Notes: generated by a model not told the origin, from the letters alone. A stretch of DNA of 64,000 nucleotides from Anomaloglossus baeobatrachus (GCF_048569485.1 NC_134354.1:399412103-399476102), one strand, 5' to 3'. Counted from the first letter of the stretch, positions 33,180-44,928 are shown. Numbers and translations are program-made.

Positions 33180-33254
33180 ATGCTACATGGTGGACAGGCT
33201 GTTGCTTCCACCATAGTCACCATGGAGCAGGGTGAACAAGCTGATGCTGTCACC
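33180..33254 (+). repeat. 42-bp minisatellite remnant, left of hAT copy 2
   Basis: GGTGGACAGGCTGTTGCTTC plus CACCATGGAGCAGGGTGAAC are diverged units of the 30811..31214 array. The hAT insertion splits the last one. Confidence 0.75.
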
Positions 33255-33516
33255 CAGGGCTGTGGAGTCGGTAAGCCAAACCTGTGACTCCGACTCCAAC
33301 TAAGACTGCTCAATTTTCAATTTCCCTTGCACCGACTCCACGACTCCGACTCCCATATATATTGCTTAAATTTAAGTGAAAAATGTATTGTAGTACAATG
33401 TGAACATCAGACATTTAATCATTTTTATGATACAATAATCATGATATTTAGAACATAAAATATATTTATTGGAATACAACTGTAGAACACAAAAAACTAT
33501 AATAAATTGTAAATAT

Positions 33517-33570
33517 AGTGTGTGTGTGTGTATGTATGTATGTATGTATGTGTATATATATATGTATATA

Positions 33571-33622
<52 letters not shown>
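33517..33622. repeat. TG/TATG/TA compound microsatellite
   Basis: TG run, then TATG units, then a long TA run, at the place of the shorter TA run in hAT copy 1. Confidence 0.93.
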
Positions 33623-33624
<2 letters not shown>

Positions 33625-33692
33625 GTATATGTAATACACTATGTGAGTGTCAAAGTTTTCAACAAAAATATACTAAATTACATTTTTGCAGT

Positions 33693-35098
33693 CTATGAAT
33701 TTGTTCTAAGAGATAGACTAGCCTCCATCAGATCCTTCATAGATGATCTCAAATCTGACCTAATAATTTTAAGGCTAGGGAACAACCCCTCTACACTAAT
33801 TTGGGTTGGAGGCAAAGCTGTAACCACATGGGTAACAATCTCTAACAATTTCCGGGTATAAAGGAATTGCCTCATGCACAGTCAGTTTTGATGAACAGTT
33901 GAAGTTTTGTATTTCTTTGAGAGCAAGTGAAAAATTTTGCTGAAATCTGGTCAATCTGCTGCTATAGGAGACGCAGTGAACTCTTTTTCCTTGCAGCAAC
34001 GCTTTGCCTGCTCCATGTCATCCAAATACTTGTCAAAGTTAAACTCCTCATCTGATGAGGATGAAGATATGGCAGCAGTAGCACTGTCAGGACCCAAGTT
34101 CTCTTGCACCTGGCAGTCCTGTAGGCCACTCATCCTAACTGCTACCTCAGTCAGAGCTTCTTTTCCTTTAGTAAGCTGTTGATCATCAAGCAGTATACGA
34201 TGACTTGGGTCCACATAAACAGCTGCCAGAAGATTTTTATATTCCAATAAATAGCTGTGTCTCTCTCCATTTCATTGAAGCAGAAATGCCATCTGCGATT
34301 AAATCTCTTTTGGGACAGGCAAAATAGCAAGTTCTTTCACTCCATTATGGAAATGCCAGGAGTTAAATCCTCAGCTTGTAATATTTTAGTCACGGTAAAT
34401 GGGTGATTAAGCAATTCCTTCAATTCAACCACCTGTGTCCATTGACCTTCATTTAGGGTTACCTGAGGGTTTGCCATATCTATAACAAATGGTGTTAGTT
34501 CAAGCAATCGCTCAATCATTAAATACGTTAAGGGGGTCTGGTGGCAATAACCAATTTCCTCATTTTTCCAATCAGATTTCCAGCATGTCCCTCTTGCAGA
34601 CTATCTTATTGCCAGCTGCAGCGTGTACACAACACAGCGCATGTGATGAATATGAAAGTGTTTTGAAGCAGCTTTAACAAGATCATCTAATTCAAAAGTA
34701 TCATTTTGCTGTTCTTCTGTTGTAATATCTGTTTGTTCCTCAGTTACATGAACAGCACTGTGGCTCCATCTCACACATACTGAATCCTACATTTTTTTTT
34801 CTAGCTGTTGTTCATTACTCTCATTCATCAGTTTAATTGAACTTATCATGTTTGAAGCATTGTCCATTACAATGGCAAGAACCTGTTCTTATTTGAGTTC
34901 CTAATCTTGCAGAACTTTTTCCACTAAGGCCTGGAGAAACTGGCTGGTGTGATGAGCTTTACTATCTTTTACTGCCAGTGTCCTACTAACAATTTCTTTG
35001 TTGTCACAAACATATCGAACATTGATGGCAAAATAATTCAGTGAAATGCAGTGACTCTGGGCACCCCAGCAAAGGCAATGGGTTTCAAGATAGGACAT
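33693..35098 (-). pseudogene. hAT transposase remnant, copy 2
   Basis: Reads leftward. It keeps more N-terminal sequence than copy 1: SLNYFAINVRYVCDNKEIVS and HHTSQFLQALVEKVLQD (35098..34901), then the DNASNMIS catalytic-Asp motif near 34870. After HFHIHHMR and TLQLAI comes a deletion of about 75 bp relative to copy 1, which removes the NRWSS segment. Next come YLMIERLLEL (34520), LLAAVYVDPSHR, and the C-terminal PPTQISVEGLFPSLKIIRSD to the stop near 33693. Multiple stops and frame changes; the true N-terminus is replaced by MITE sequence. Confidence 0.85.
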
Positions 35099-35330
35099 TC
35101 AGACACAGCGTTTTGTGAGGATGCATTTTTGGGCTCAAAAACAGATCCTCACAAAGAATGAGCATGTCAGTTTGGGGCAGTTTTCTAATCTGCTTTTGCT
35201 ATTGAAAACATCTATGAGCTCAAAAACCTTTCAGATGATGCGGTTTTTTAAAAAGCTGATCTGCTTTTGCAGCTGAAAAACGTATCCTCAAAAAACGCAG
35301 CAAAAACCATGTGTGTGAATGCAGCCTTAG
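35091..35330. mobile_element. nested MITE inside hAT copy 2
   Basis: Ends TAGGACATTCAGACACAGCG and (inward from the right) AAGGCTGCATTCACACACAT. The interior CAAAAGCAGATCAGCTTTTT and its flanks match the remnant in hAT copy 1, so the insertion predates the spread of both copies. Confidence 0.75.
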
Positions 35331-35513
35331 ATCAGGAATAGAAGAGACTTTTATAGGACATTTCATAACTTTACCAAATTCCTATGAAAAAATATTCAGC
35401 ACATTCTGCATTGAACTGCTGTACCCAATTTATTATATATTTTAGGAGTCGTTCCATTTTATACCGACTCCGACTCCACCAAAATGAACTCAGACTCCGA
35501 CTCCACAGCCCTG

Positions 35514-35640
35514 CTTTCACCATAGTCACTATCGAGCAGGGGGAACAGGCTGGTACTTATCAGGGTCTAAATGCTGCAGGGATGACAGGCTGGTGCTTCC
35601 ATCAGGGTCACCATGCAGCACTGCAGTTAGCACTGACATC
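35514..35640 (+). repeat. 42-bp minisatellite remnant, right of hAT copy 2
   Basis: CACCATAGTCACTATCGAGC and GACAGGCTGGTGCTTCCATC continue the units left of the hAT. Confidence 0.7.
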
Positions 35641-35904
35641 ATGGAGAGGATTGAATTCACGATTTTTATTAAGTTCGAGTTGTCCCATGAAAATAAGTTA
35701 TCACCTATCCACAGTAAGCTGCAGAGCGATGTTGACGGTTTTTTTTTCGGTAGTCACATAGGAAACGAATGTAGCAGCAGTTGAACATCCAACCTGTTGC
35801 GCCGTTTTGTAATGAATAAAAATCTCCCTCACTGCCAATCTGTGTGTGTCCCATTGTTGGAGCACACATTGACCAAGTTGTCACCTGTTGTGTGGATAGG
35901 TGTC

Positions 35905-36256
35905 AAAGGGAACCTGTCAACAGGTTTTTGCTCCCCCATCTCAGAGGAGCATAATGTAGAGACCAAGATCCTTATTCCAGTGATGTCACTTACTGAGCTG
36001 TTTGCTGATATTTTGATAAAATCAATGTTTTCTCTGCTGCAGGTCTAGCAATTATGGCAGCTCATGAATATGCTGAACTACCTGGCAGCATGTCAACTAG
36101 TCCTGTAATGATAATCTACTGCTGATTAATCAGTGATTTTATCAAAACTTCACTAAGCAGCCCAGTAAGTGACACACCGCTGGAATCAGGATCTCTGCCC
36201 CTATGTTCTGCTGCTCTCAGATTAGGTGGCAAAAACCTGGTGACAAATTCCCTGTG
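35905..36256. mobile_element. T2/Kolobok-like MITE, diverged
   Basis: Ends AAAGGGAACCTGTCAACAGG and (inward) ACAGGGAATTTGTCACCAGG. The arms continue with TGATATTTTGATAAAATCA versus TGATTTTATCAAAACTTCA around CTCATGAATATGCTGAACTA. The TTAA flanks have mutated, so it is older than 31358..31771. Confidence 0.65.
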
Positions 36257-37539
36257 ACAGCTCAAAAATGTCTGAGGCTGCTAGTACCATATATCACGAT
36301 TAGTAGTGTAAGGGAAGGATAAAGTACAGCTCCCCAGAGAAGACTCCCAGATGCAGATGGACTACAAGCAGAGATTTCACATACTGCTCTCAAAAAGCAA
36401 TATGCAAATCTCTACAATAGTGAAACTGCACAAAGAAAAAACTACCAGAAGCAGGGCATCTTGAGGATTTTGCAAAGTATTTAACTTTTTTTTTTTGCGC
36501 AAAGGACGAGTCCGCTTTAAGGCTGTGTGCACACGTTGCGTTTTTTACCGCGGAAACGCTGCGTTTAGAACCGCAGCGTTTCAGTGGCAAATTGCATGCG
36601 TTCAGCTTTCCAATCAAAGTGTATGAGAAAGCCGAAAAATCATGCACACGCTGCGTTTCTAAACGCAGCGTTTTGGATGCCAAAAACCGGTGCGGAAAGA
36701 AAAGCTGCATGTCACTTCTTTTGTGCGGTGTGGCTGCGTTCTCTCCCCCATTAAATCAAAGATGTGGGGTCAGAATGCAGCTACACCGCAGTGAGCTGCT
36801 TTTTTGTTGCGGTCCGCGGGCTTTGTCGGCACACAGAACGCAGGCATTTACCTGGAAGTGAGGTCAAGAGGTTTCCTGTTGACCTCACTTCCTGGCAAAG
36901 TCCTTGTAAGCCCCCGGTATCGCCAAAGTGCCCGCCCCGACCCCCGACCCCCCCCCCCCCTCCCCCTCCCGAAAATCCAACATGGCCGCGCGCACAGTAG
37001 CGCACCGGCCGCCCTGCTCCTATGATTTCTGTCGCATGTGCCTTGAGACATGCGACAGAAAAATGCCCCCCCAGGCCCTGCCCGGTCACCCCCTATTCCC
37101 CCGGTATTTCCTTACCTGTCCGGTCGCAGCGCTGATCCCCCGCAGCCCCCTCCTCCTTCACAGTGCACGCTGGCCGGTCACATGAGCAGAGCAGCTGACA
37201 GCCAGCACTGTTTTCAGTGTGAGCTGTGCTGGCTGCTCGGCACTCTGCAGCTGTGACCCGGGGAGAGTGGGTGCAGATTTTTGGCACCCACTCTCCTCAA
37301 ATGGAGGGTCTGCCCTCCTAGAAAATGGGGGATATGTTCCCTGAACGTGCCCCCATATTCTAGAAGGTCCAGAGGCGACGTGGGACGTCCAAATGGATTT
37401 CTGCGGACCCATTTTTTTAAATTTTTGGATTAAATTGGAGAACAAGGGAATGATTTGGGGAGTGTTTTTTCTAATAAAAAAATTTTTGTCTTTTTTTTGC
37501 TTTTGTTTACTGTCAATTAGTTATGTCTGGTATCTGATA

Positions 37540-38030
37540 GACGGCGTGACATCACTAATTGCTGGGCTTGATGCCAGGTGACATTACACATCTGGTATCA
37601 ACCCCATTTATTACCCAGTTTGCCAACGCACCAGGGCGCGGGATGAGTTGGGGCGAAGCGCCAGGATTGGTGCATCTAATGGATGCGCCACTTCTGGGGC
37701 GGCTGCGGCCTGCTAATTTTAGGCTGGGAAGAGTCCAATAACCATGGCTCTTCCCACCCTGAGAATACCAGACCCCAGCTGTCAGCTTCACCTTGGCTGG
37801 TGATCTAATTTGGGGGGACCCCACGTTATTTTTTTTTTAATTCTTTATTTATAAATAAAAAAAAAAAAGCCTGGGGAGCCCTCCAAATTGATCACCAGCC
37901 AAGATGAAGCTGCCAGCTGTGGTTTGCAGGCTACAGCTGTCTGCTTTACCCTGACTGGGTATCAAAAATAGGGGGGACCCCACGCCATTTTTTTCATTTT
38001 TTTTTTTTTTTTTTTTTTTTGGATAAATAC
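37540..38030. repeat. fragment related to the 17850 foldback
   Basis: Same order as the right arm of the 2.3-kb foldback: GGCTTGATGCCAGGTGACAT, TTGGTGCATCTAATGGATGC, GGCTGGGAAGAGTCCAATAA, CACCTTGGCTGGTGATC, then the mirrored segment ATCACCAGCCAAGATGAAGC. Poly-T and poly-A tracts separate the pieces. Confidence 0.7.
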
Positions 38031-38146
38031 TAAGCTAGGCACCCTTTAGTGCCACATGAAAGGTACTAAAGGTGCCAGCTTAGAATATGCAGGCTGCGGT
38101 GGGACGTTATATATATTTGACATCCCTTCATCCATTGACGCTTTTT

Positions 38147-38440
38147 AGGCTGTGTGCCCACAATCAGGGTTTGCAGCGTTATGGGCGCTGAGTGTTTTCT
38201 CTGCATCCATAACGCTGCGTTGTGCAGGAGAAGCACAGTGGAAGGATTTTTGGAGATCCCATGCCCACTGTGCTTCTTTTCTCCGCAGCATAAACTGACC
38301 AGTGGCGTGGCTTCCCGAGCCTCAGCATGTCAATTTATGCTGCTGAGACGAGAGTGTTCTCTGCAGGTAGCATAGAGCTCCACAGCGGCCTGAACCCAAA
38401 TCGTGGGCGTGGGCATGAGCAGCTGCAGGAAGGCTGACAC
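38147..38440. repeat. interspersed repeat also present at 49428..49610
   Basis: AGCACAGTGGAAGGATTTTT, CCCACTGTGCTTCTTTTCTC and AGCATGTCAATTTATGCTGC recur with small changes at 49440..49555. The interior is palindromic around AAGCACAGTGG/CCACTGTGCTT. The left end AGGCTGTGTGCCCACAATCA has the common MITE style. Confidence 0.7.
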
Positions 38441-38482
38441 TGTGTACTAGACGCCGTGTCGCTGGATCATGGCCACATAGCC

Positions 38483-39124
38483 TTAGGCCTGTTTCACACG
38501 TCAGTGATTCTGGTACGTTTGTGCTTTTTTTTTAAATATACCAGAATCACTGACATACGCAGACCCATTATAATGAATGGGTCTGCTCACACGTCAGTGA
38601 TTTTACACTGCACGTGTCTCCGTGCGGCGTACCCGCGTGTGCGTGATTGCCGCACGGAGACATGTCCATTTTTTTCTGGCATCACTGATGTCCCACGGAC
38701 CACGCAGTGGTGTGGTCCGTGAAACACGTGCCAGAAAAAAAACGTGCTTTTGAAATAAAAATCATTTTAACTCACCCGGCTCCAGCGATGTCCTCTGCAG
38801 CCCGTGCAGCTTGCTGCTTTTGAGCCGGATCATTTCTGTCGCGCATATTCATGATGCGCGACACAGCCGACCCGGAAGTAGCTGCTGCGGGGGTCAGCAC
38901 CAGCCGGATGCTGCACCGCGGGAGCGATCAGCACCACGGAGAGCGGGAGCGGGCACAGGTGAGATGATTACTGAGTGCAATCACGGGCCACGGAGAACGG
39001 AGCCCAGATTGCACTTAGACAACCCACGTGTGCCGTGATTCACGGCACACGGAGGGACATGTGCGTGTTTTACACGCCAGTGAAAAACATCAGTGTTTTT
39101 CACTGACGTGTGAAACGGGCCTAA
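38483..39124. mobile_element. MITE with TTAGGCCTGTTTCACACGTC ends
   Basis: The left end TTAGGCCTGTTTCACACGTC pairs with the right end GACGTGTGAAACGGGCCTAA. The interior has mirrored CAGTGATTCTGGTA...ATACCAGAATCACTG, CCGTGCGGCG...GCCGCACGGAG, and a GC-rich core with TCGCGCATATTCATGATGCG. 642 bp, noncoding. Confidence 0.85.
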
Positions 39125-39177
39125 AAGTGAGAATATTGTTGCTACAGCAACATTTTGGGGGAAGTAGCTGTGGATTC

Positions 39178-39420
39178 AAAATGCTTAATATACTCCTGAA
39201 TAAAATCCTTGAGGGGTGCAGATTCCAAAATGGGGTCACTTGTGGGGGTTTTCTGACGTATAGGTACCCAAGGGGCCCTGCTAATGTGACATGGTGCACG
39301 AAGTATATTTCAACTTTTCCAAAATTCAAATGGTGCTCCTTCCATTCCAAGCCCTCCCATTTATCCAAACAGAATGTGGAGAAGGAAATGACATCACAGG
39401 TTTTTTTTTTCCAAAGGTCT
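39178..39420 (+). repeat. interspersed repeat fragment (CTTGAGGGGTGCAG type)
   Basis: CCTTGAGGGGTGCAGATTCC, AAAATGGGGTCACTTGTGGG and GGTGCTCCTTCCATTCCAAG form a phrase order that I recognise as a widespread frog repeat. A shorter relative lies at 51340..51485. The class is not known to me; the 137-codon frame across it is not a gene. Confidence 0.5.
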
Positions 39421-39760
39421 GTGTTCAACCAACTTTATTAACACTGACAAGTCTTAAAAAACGCACCTAAAAAAACGCATGGAAAACGCATGAAAAACGC
39501 ATGCGTTTTCGATGCGTTGTTTCTCAAAAAGCATTGTTTACAATTCTCCCCTCTGCCAGAGGGTGCGTTTTTTTCCGCGCTGAAAAAAAGCAACGTGTGC
39601 ACATACCCTAAATCAGGTTTTTATGGTTGTTTTTTTTTTTTTTAATTTGGTCGGTTTTTTTTTTATATTTTTCTAGTATTTAAAAAATAGACATAGACAC
39701 ACACTCTAAGTAAACAAATCCAAAATTAGTAATCATGCATTTCATACACTAGCCACAGGC

Positions 39761-40176
39761 CTAAAGCCCCCGTCACATTTAACGACTTTCCAGCGATCCC
39801 AAAAAAGATACGACCTGATAAGGATCGTTGGTGAGATGTCAGTCAGATCTTCCCAATGACACAGCAACGATACAGCGACCATAGCTACCTGTATAACGAT
39901 CTCTGTGGTCGTTGCACGCCTACGTGGCTGTACATTTCTGAGCTCTGAGTCGTCAACTAGGTCGTTGGTAAGACGTCAAACACACTGATGCATCCTGCCC
40001 AGCAGGACCTCAATGATCAAAAAATGGTCCAAGCCATTCCAACACGACCAGCGATCTCACAGCAGGGGCCTGGTTGCTGCTATGTGTCAAACGTAGCGAG
40101 ATCGCTGGCAAGGTCATGTTGTGTCACAGAATCTCTGACTCAGCAGCGATCTCTCTATGTTTGAAGGTACCTTTAG
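39761..40176. mobile_element. MITE, family D, copy 1
   Basis: Ends CTAAAGCCCCCGTCACATTT and (inward) CTAAAGGTACCTTCAAACAT. Internal GTCGTTGCACGCCTACGTGG, CAGCAGGACCTCAATGATCA and CAGCGATCTCACAGCAGGGG match copy 2 at 49888. Confidence 0.82.
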
Positions 40177-41684
40177 ATTCATACTTCCTGTCCTTTCAGA
40201 AAACATTTTCAGCAGGCTCCTTATCAGCAGAGTCAGGACATGTAGCACCTCTATAAGCAGCTGATAAGCATCACCCAATCACAATAGGTGATGTCACACC
40301 TGATCCTTCTTCTCCCTCACAAATGACCTTTGCACAGCTTCATTAGATGCCTCTACATAACAGATCTGGGTCTGGCCATTGTAGCTAATGTACATGATGT
40401 TTCCTGAACAAACAGGAAGTTACACTTTTTAAAATGCCAAAGTGGCCAATATAGAAATTGCGCTATTTCAATTAATTTGTTAATATAGATTGTGAGATGT
40501 AAAATAAAAATGTAAATTTTACTCAAAAACCTGATGTAATAAATAATTTTCTTATGCTAGCTTCCCTGTAACATTCATGGTCATTCTTTGTGCTGTCCGT
40601 ACGTAATTGCCCAGTTAGGGCATGATAATGTCTTCTTAATTGGGGTTCAAACATATAGGAAAAGAATGAAAGCCAAACCCGTAGATTTTTGGTGACTTTA
40701 ATTTCTGGGGGGAGTGGATGTTGGACGATAAGAAGGGATGAGCATGTTTTGATGTGAACGTGCCTGATCCTTTTGTTCTCAAGAGTGAGCGGTATCTAGC
40801 TGCAGCTTACTTCTCTTCCTCCATTCAGAACCGCCAAACCAAGAGAGCATTTGTATTGGGGATTTAGGAAATATAGCTGTTGGTCAAATGAGCATTTATA
40901 AATAAAGTCATTAAAGGGGTTTTTTCATGTCAAATATTTATGGCACTTCCACATGATATATTATAAATATCTGATAGATGAAGGTTTCACACGTTGAGAC
41001 TGGACCACTTGTGCCACCGTGAATGAAGAGGAGGCCACACATACTGCTCTCTCCATTCACCCATCTAAGGTGTTCCTCCACGTACTGAAACCCACACTAT
41101 ACACATGTATGCTTGACTCTGCAGAGCTAGCATGTATTCCCAGTGGGGTGAGGACCTACTGGACTGTCTTGGGAATAAAGAATTTGACATCTTAAAATCT
41201 GACCTGCCTCATCCCGCTGTCCCGTAATAATGAACTTGTGTCTAGTCATAAATCTATCAGAGCAGCTGATGAATTTGACTGTTAAAGGGGGTGTACACAA
41301 CCCATAGTCTAAAAATAAAAGAATCCTAATTCACTTTTGATCCTGTTCTACTGTACTAGCACCTGTGTCCTTTAATATCTCTTAGTCCTGTCTCGACGCC
41401 ACATGACCGTCATTTATGTGAGGGCTCCAGCCAGAAGAGCAGACCTAGGCGAACCAGGATCTGTACAGAGGACGGGGGGAATTGGTAGTTGTGTGTTTTT
41501 ACTAAACAAACAAACCCCCCATTCTAGGCCTGGTTTAGCCACTACATCCCATGTTATTTCCCCACCCAGAACCAGCCTCTTGACTCATTGTTCCGTGCCT
41601 GTGTGATGTCAGGAGCCAGACAAAGAAACTGGACCGTGCAAGCAATCAAAATAGAGGCCAGTGCTGGGTGGGGAAGCCACCTCG
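40177..41684. other. mostly unique intron; T2-like fragment at 40911
   Basis: No coding exon seen. TTAAAGGGGTTTTTTCATGT at 40912 and TTAAAGGGGGTGTACACAAC at 41283 look like left ends of old T2-type elements without right partners. Confidence 0.45.
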
Positions 41685-41916
41685 ATAAGGCCGGTTTCAC
41701 ACATCCAGCATTTCGCTGCTTTGCTGGATCCGTCACACTCCAGTACAGTGCAATACAGTACAATGGCATCAAGGCAAGCTCCGGTCACATGCTGTCATGT
41801 GACCGGAGCATGTGACCGGAGCTTGCCACGATGCCATTGTACAGTATTTACACTGTACTAGTGTGAGATTGATCCGGCAAAGCAGCGAAATGCCAGATGT
41901 GGGAAACCGGCCTTAT
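41685..41916. mobile_element. 232-bp foldback MITE
   Basis: Nearly a full palindrome. ATAAGGCCGGTTTCACACAT and ATGTGGGAAACCGGCCTTAT form the ends, then GCATTTCGCTGCTTTGC...GCAAAGCAGCGAAATGC and CAATGGCATC...GATGCCATTG, with AAGCTCCGGTCACATG mirrored around the centre. It can fold into one long hairpin. Confidence 0.88.
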
Positions 41917-43203
41917 TAAAGGCTCCAAAGTGCTTTGTCCTGCTGATAGCACTTAAAGGGTTTATCCAGGACTGTTTTTTTTAATTGTTAGTTTTTAAAC
42001 CCATTGGAAAAAAAACAACAAGCAGGCCGGTTATTAACTACCTGCCTGTTCTACCCGACTCAGTGGTCACCGACCACTTCTGCTGGCGATTTGTAAGTTG
42101 CTCCATTTCAACAGAGCAACTCTTCCTCTTCGACAGGGCGTGACTGCCGATGTCATGCTGATTGAAGGCCGGTTCATGCTTCATAGCGTTTGTAGGGCAC
42201 TCCGTGTACTGAGTTGAGTGATTTGCAGTTGGTAAATGGCTGTATATATTAACGTATGGCTGCCTTCTGACCACACTGACATTCCAGAACAGATGAAGCC
42301 TAAATCCTTCAAATGCCTTGCCTCTTTCATTTTGACAAATATAGGGCTTATCTGTCAACATAGCCCAATGCCAGTGCAGAAGACATGGCATGCGACGTTT
42401 GCTTACATCCCTCTTTACTTTTTATATCTGTAATATAAAGCAGAATGGGATACACAGTGTGATATATAGTGTTACTTTAATGTTTGGTCAACCTTCTTTA
42501 TCAATAGGGATTCGATCTACCAATATATGTATACAGCTTTAAGATTTCTATGCCATCTGCTAGGAGCATATAGGACATCACACAAAGCATTTCATTTTAG
42601 GTTAGCGGTAGAAGTAATGCCCCTGTTGATGGATGGCTTTCTTTTGACCTGATATTTCTCTTCTTTTGTCCTTATGTTATTTATTCAGACTGCACACTGA
42701 GTGTTTGCTCGAGGGTGAATATGTGCCCTATTTTCATCTGCTATCCAACAGCTCTGTTCACTGATAGTCTATATTACCGCCACAGTATAAGACATAACAC
42801 AGGTTCTACCATATGTAGTGCAGGTAGATTAATTCTACTTTTTCTCTGTGTGCACTAAAATAGTCAGGGCCAATATCAACTGTGACATCTGGATGGGTAA
42901 TGGCAAATTACTGGTTAAAGATTGATCTCCTAATGCTCATTATACAAGCTTACTTAGACTAGGGATCAGAAAAAAATCCATCAACCTGATTTGCACCTGC
43001 AGTTACCACACATCTCAATGGTAACAAGTGAATGGTGAAAGTAACATTTACATGTGCAATAGTTAAAGTGAAAGCTGATATGTTACATTATAAAATGCAA
43101 GTAAAAAAGGGGTTTGGCTGCTCTTTAGAGAGCAGCGTATGTTAGACACCATTTCATCCCTCAATATGACAGTGAAACTGCTCTTATGAAATCTCTATCG
43201 ATA
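41917..43203. other. unique-looking intron sequence
   Basis: TTAAAGGGTTTATCCAGGAC at 41954 resembles a T2-type left end. Otherwise no recognised repeat, exon or RNA gene. Confidence 0.45.
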
Positions 43204-43205
43204 TA

Positions 43206-44825
43206 CAGTGGGTATGGAAAGTATTCAGACCCCTATACATTTTTCACTCTGTTTCATTGCAGCCATTTGGTAAATTCAAAAAAGTTAAAATTGTTTTCTC
43301 ATTAATGTACACTCTGCACCCCGTCTTGGCAGAAACCCCCCCCAGAAATGTAGATATTTTTGCAAATTTATTAAAAAAGAAAAACTGAAATATCACATGG
43401 TCATAAGTATTCAGACCCTTTGCCTAGACACTCATATTTAAGTCACATGCTGTCCATTTTCTTGTGATCCTCCTTGAGATGCTTCTACTTCATTGGAGTC
43501 CAGCTGTGTTTTTATTAAACTGATAGGACTTGACTTAGAAAGACACACACCTGTCTATATAAGACCACACAGTGCATGTCAGACCAAATGAGAATCATGA
43601 GGTCAAAGGAACTGTCCAAGGAGCTCAGAGACAAAAGTGTGGTAAGGCACAAATCTGGCCAAGGTTACAAAAGAATTTCTGCAGTGCTCAAGGTTCCTAA
43701 GAGCACAGTGGCCTCCATAATCCATAAATGTAAGAGGTTTGGGACCACCAGAACTCTTCCTAGACCTGGCTGTCCACCCAAACTGGGCAATCGTGGGAGA
43801 AGAGCCTTGGTGAGAGGTAACTAAGAACCCCAAGACATTGTAGCAGAGCTCCAGAGATGCAGTAGGGAGATGGGAGAATGTTCCACAAAGTCAACTATCA
43901 TTGCAGCTCTCCACCAGTCGGGCCTTTATGGCAGAGTGGCATGACGGAAGCCTCTCCTCAGTGCAAGGCATATGAAAGCCCACATAGTTTACAAAACACA
44001 TGAAGTGCTCCCAGACTATATGAAATAAGATTCTCTGGTCTGATAAGTTTTTTTTTTTTTTTTTTTTTTTGAACTTTTTGGTGATAAATCTAAGTGGTGT
44101 ATGTGGTGAAAACCAGGCACTGTTCATCACCTGCCCAATACAATCCCAACAGTGAAACATGGTGGCAGCATCATGCTATGGGGATGTTTTTCAGCTGGAG
44201 GGACAGGGCGACAGGTTGCAACTGAAGGAAAGATGAATGTGGCAAATTACAAAAAATATCCTGGAAGAAAACCTCTTCTAGAGTGCTCTGGACCTCAGAC
44301 TTGGCCGAAGGTTCACCTTCCAACAAGACAATGACCTTAAGCACACAGCTAAAATAACAAAGGAGTGGCTTCAGAACAACTGTGACCATTCTTGACCGGC
44401 ACAGCCAGAGCCCTGACCTAAACCCAGTTGAGCACCTCTGGAGAGACGCTGTCCACCAATGTTCACCATCCAACCTGATGGAAGTGGAGAGGATCTGCAA
44501 AGAAGAATGGCAGAGGATCCCCAAATCCAGGTGTGAAAAACTTGTTGAATCCATTCCCAAGAAAACCCATAGCTGTACTAGCTCAAAAGGGTGCTTCTAC
44601 TCCATATTGAGCAAAGGGTCTGAATACATATGACCATGTGATATTTCAGTTTTTTCTTGTTTAATACATTTAAAATAAAAAAATTCTACACTTCTGTTTT
44701 TTTTCTAACAAGATGGGGTGCAGAGTGTACATTAATGAGAAAAAATGAACTTTTTTGAATTTACCAAATGGCTGCAATGAAACCATGAATAATGTAAAGA
44801 GGTCTGATACTTTCCGTACTCACTG
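43206..44825 (+). mobile_element. Tc1-like transposon, copy with paired ends
   Basis: The left end CAGTGGGTATGGAAAGTATT and the right end TACTTTCCGTACTCACTG are inverted, each next to TA (43204..43205, 44826..44827), the Tc1/mariner target. The arms extend inward with TTTGGTAAATTCAAAAAAGT and its complement, over 100 bp or more. It carries one decayed transposase gene. A T tract at 44048..44070 interrupts the coding part. This differs from the Tc1-like element at 55430. Confidence 0.93.
43576..44633 (+). pseudogene. Tc1-like transposase, decayed
   Basis: The N-terminal paired-like DNA-binding part is open for 82 codons from ATG 43576: SKELSKELRDKSVVRHKSGQ, GYKRISAVLKVPKSTVASI and RTLPRPGCPPKL. 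A frameshift then brings a stop at 43822. Later parts fall in several frames: ILWSDK, where D is the first catalytic Asp (44033); a 23-base T tract inside the next segment; [18 protein letters not shown] (44157); [16 protein letters not shown] with the second Asp (44325); and SPDLNPVEHLWRD with the third acidic residue (44413). It ends at 44633. All three acidic residues survive, but at least four lesions make it inactive. Confidence 0.88.
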
Positions 44826-44928
44826 TATATGTAACAAGCTAAATATCATTTACCCCCTAAAAGCTCCACTTATTTTTTATTTTACTGCTGGAGGTGTGCT
44901 TCTAATCTAAATTCCCTAACCCCGGTTA

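Larger units (their letters stand above)
33255..35513 (-). mobile_element. hAT transposon, copy 2 (GGAGTCGG family), inverted
   Basis: Ends CAGGGCTGTGGAGTCGG (33255) and GACTCCACAGCCCTG (to 35513). Flanked by CTGTCACC (33247..33254) and CTTTCACC (35514..35521), an 8-bp target duplication with one change. It inserted into a diverged 42-bp minisatellite. It shares with copy 1 the subterminal GGAGTCGG repeats, the TA-rich 3' part, the transposase remnant and the nested MITE (35091..35330), but lacks the family A MITE. Nonautonomous. Confidence 0.92.
36519..39610. mobile_element. composite 3.1-kb repeat with TGTGCACACGTTGC ends
   Basis: The left end AAGGCTGTGTGCACACGTTG and right end CAACGTGTGCACATACCCT share a perfect 14-bp inverted core. 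The interior is a mosaic: an AACGCAGCG-rich palindromic left part, a GC-rich block at 36900..37280, a foldback-related segment, a repeat also seen at 49428, a complete MITE (38483..39124), and a CGCATG-rich right part (39460..39600). It may be one large nonautonomous element with later insertions, or two short MITEs that happen to sit apart. Confidence 0.45.

Noticed and set aside
36764-37287. Pro/Gly-rich frames suggesting a coding exon
   Set aside because: Produced by C/G homopolymer tracts in a repeat; all frames on both strands are open and no family is recognisable.
43576-44633. A usable Tc1 transposase
   Set aside because: Several frame changes, stops and a T tract; only the acidic residues and the first 80 codons are well kept.
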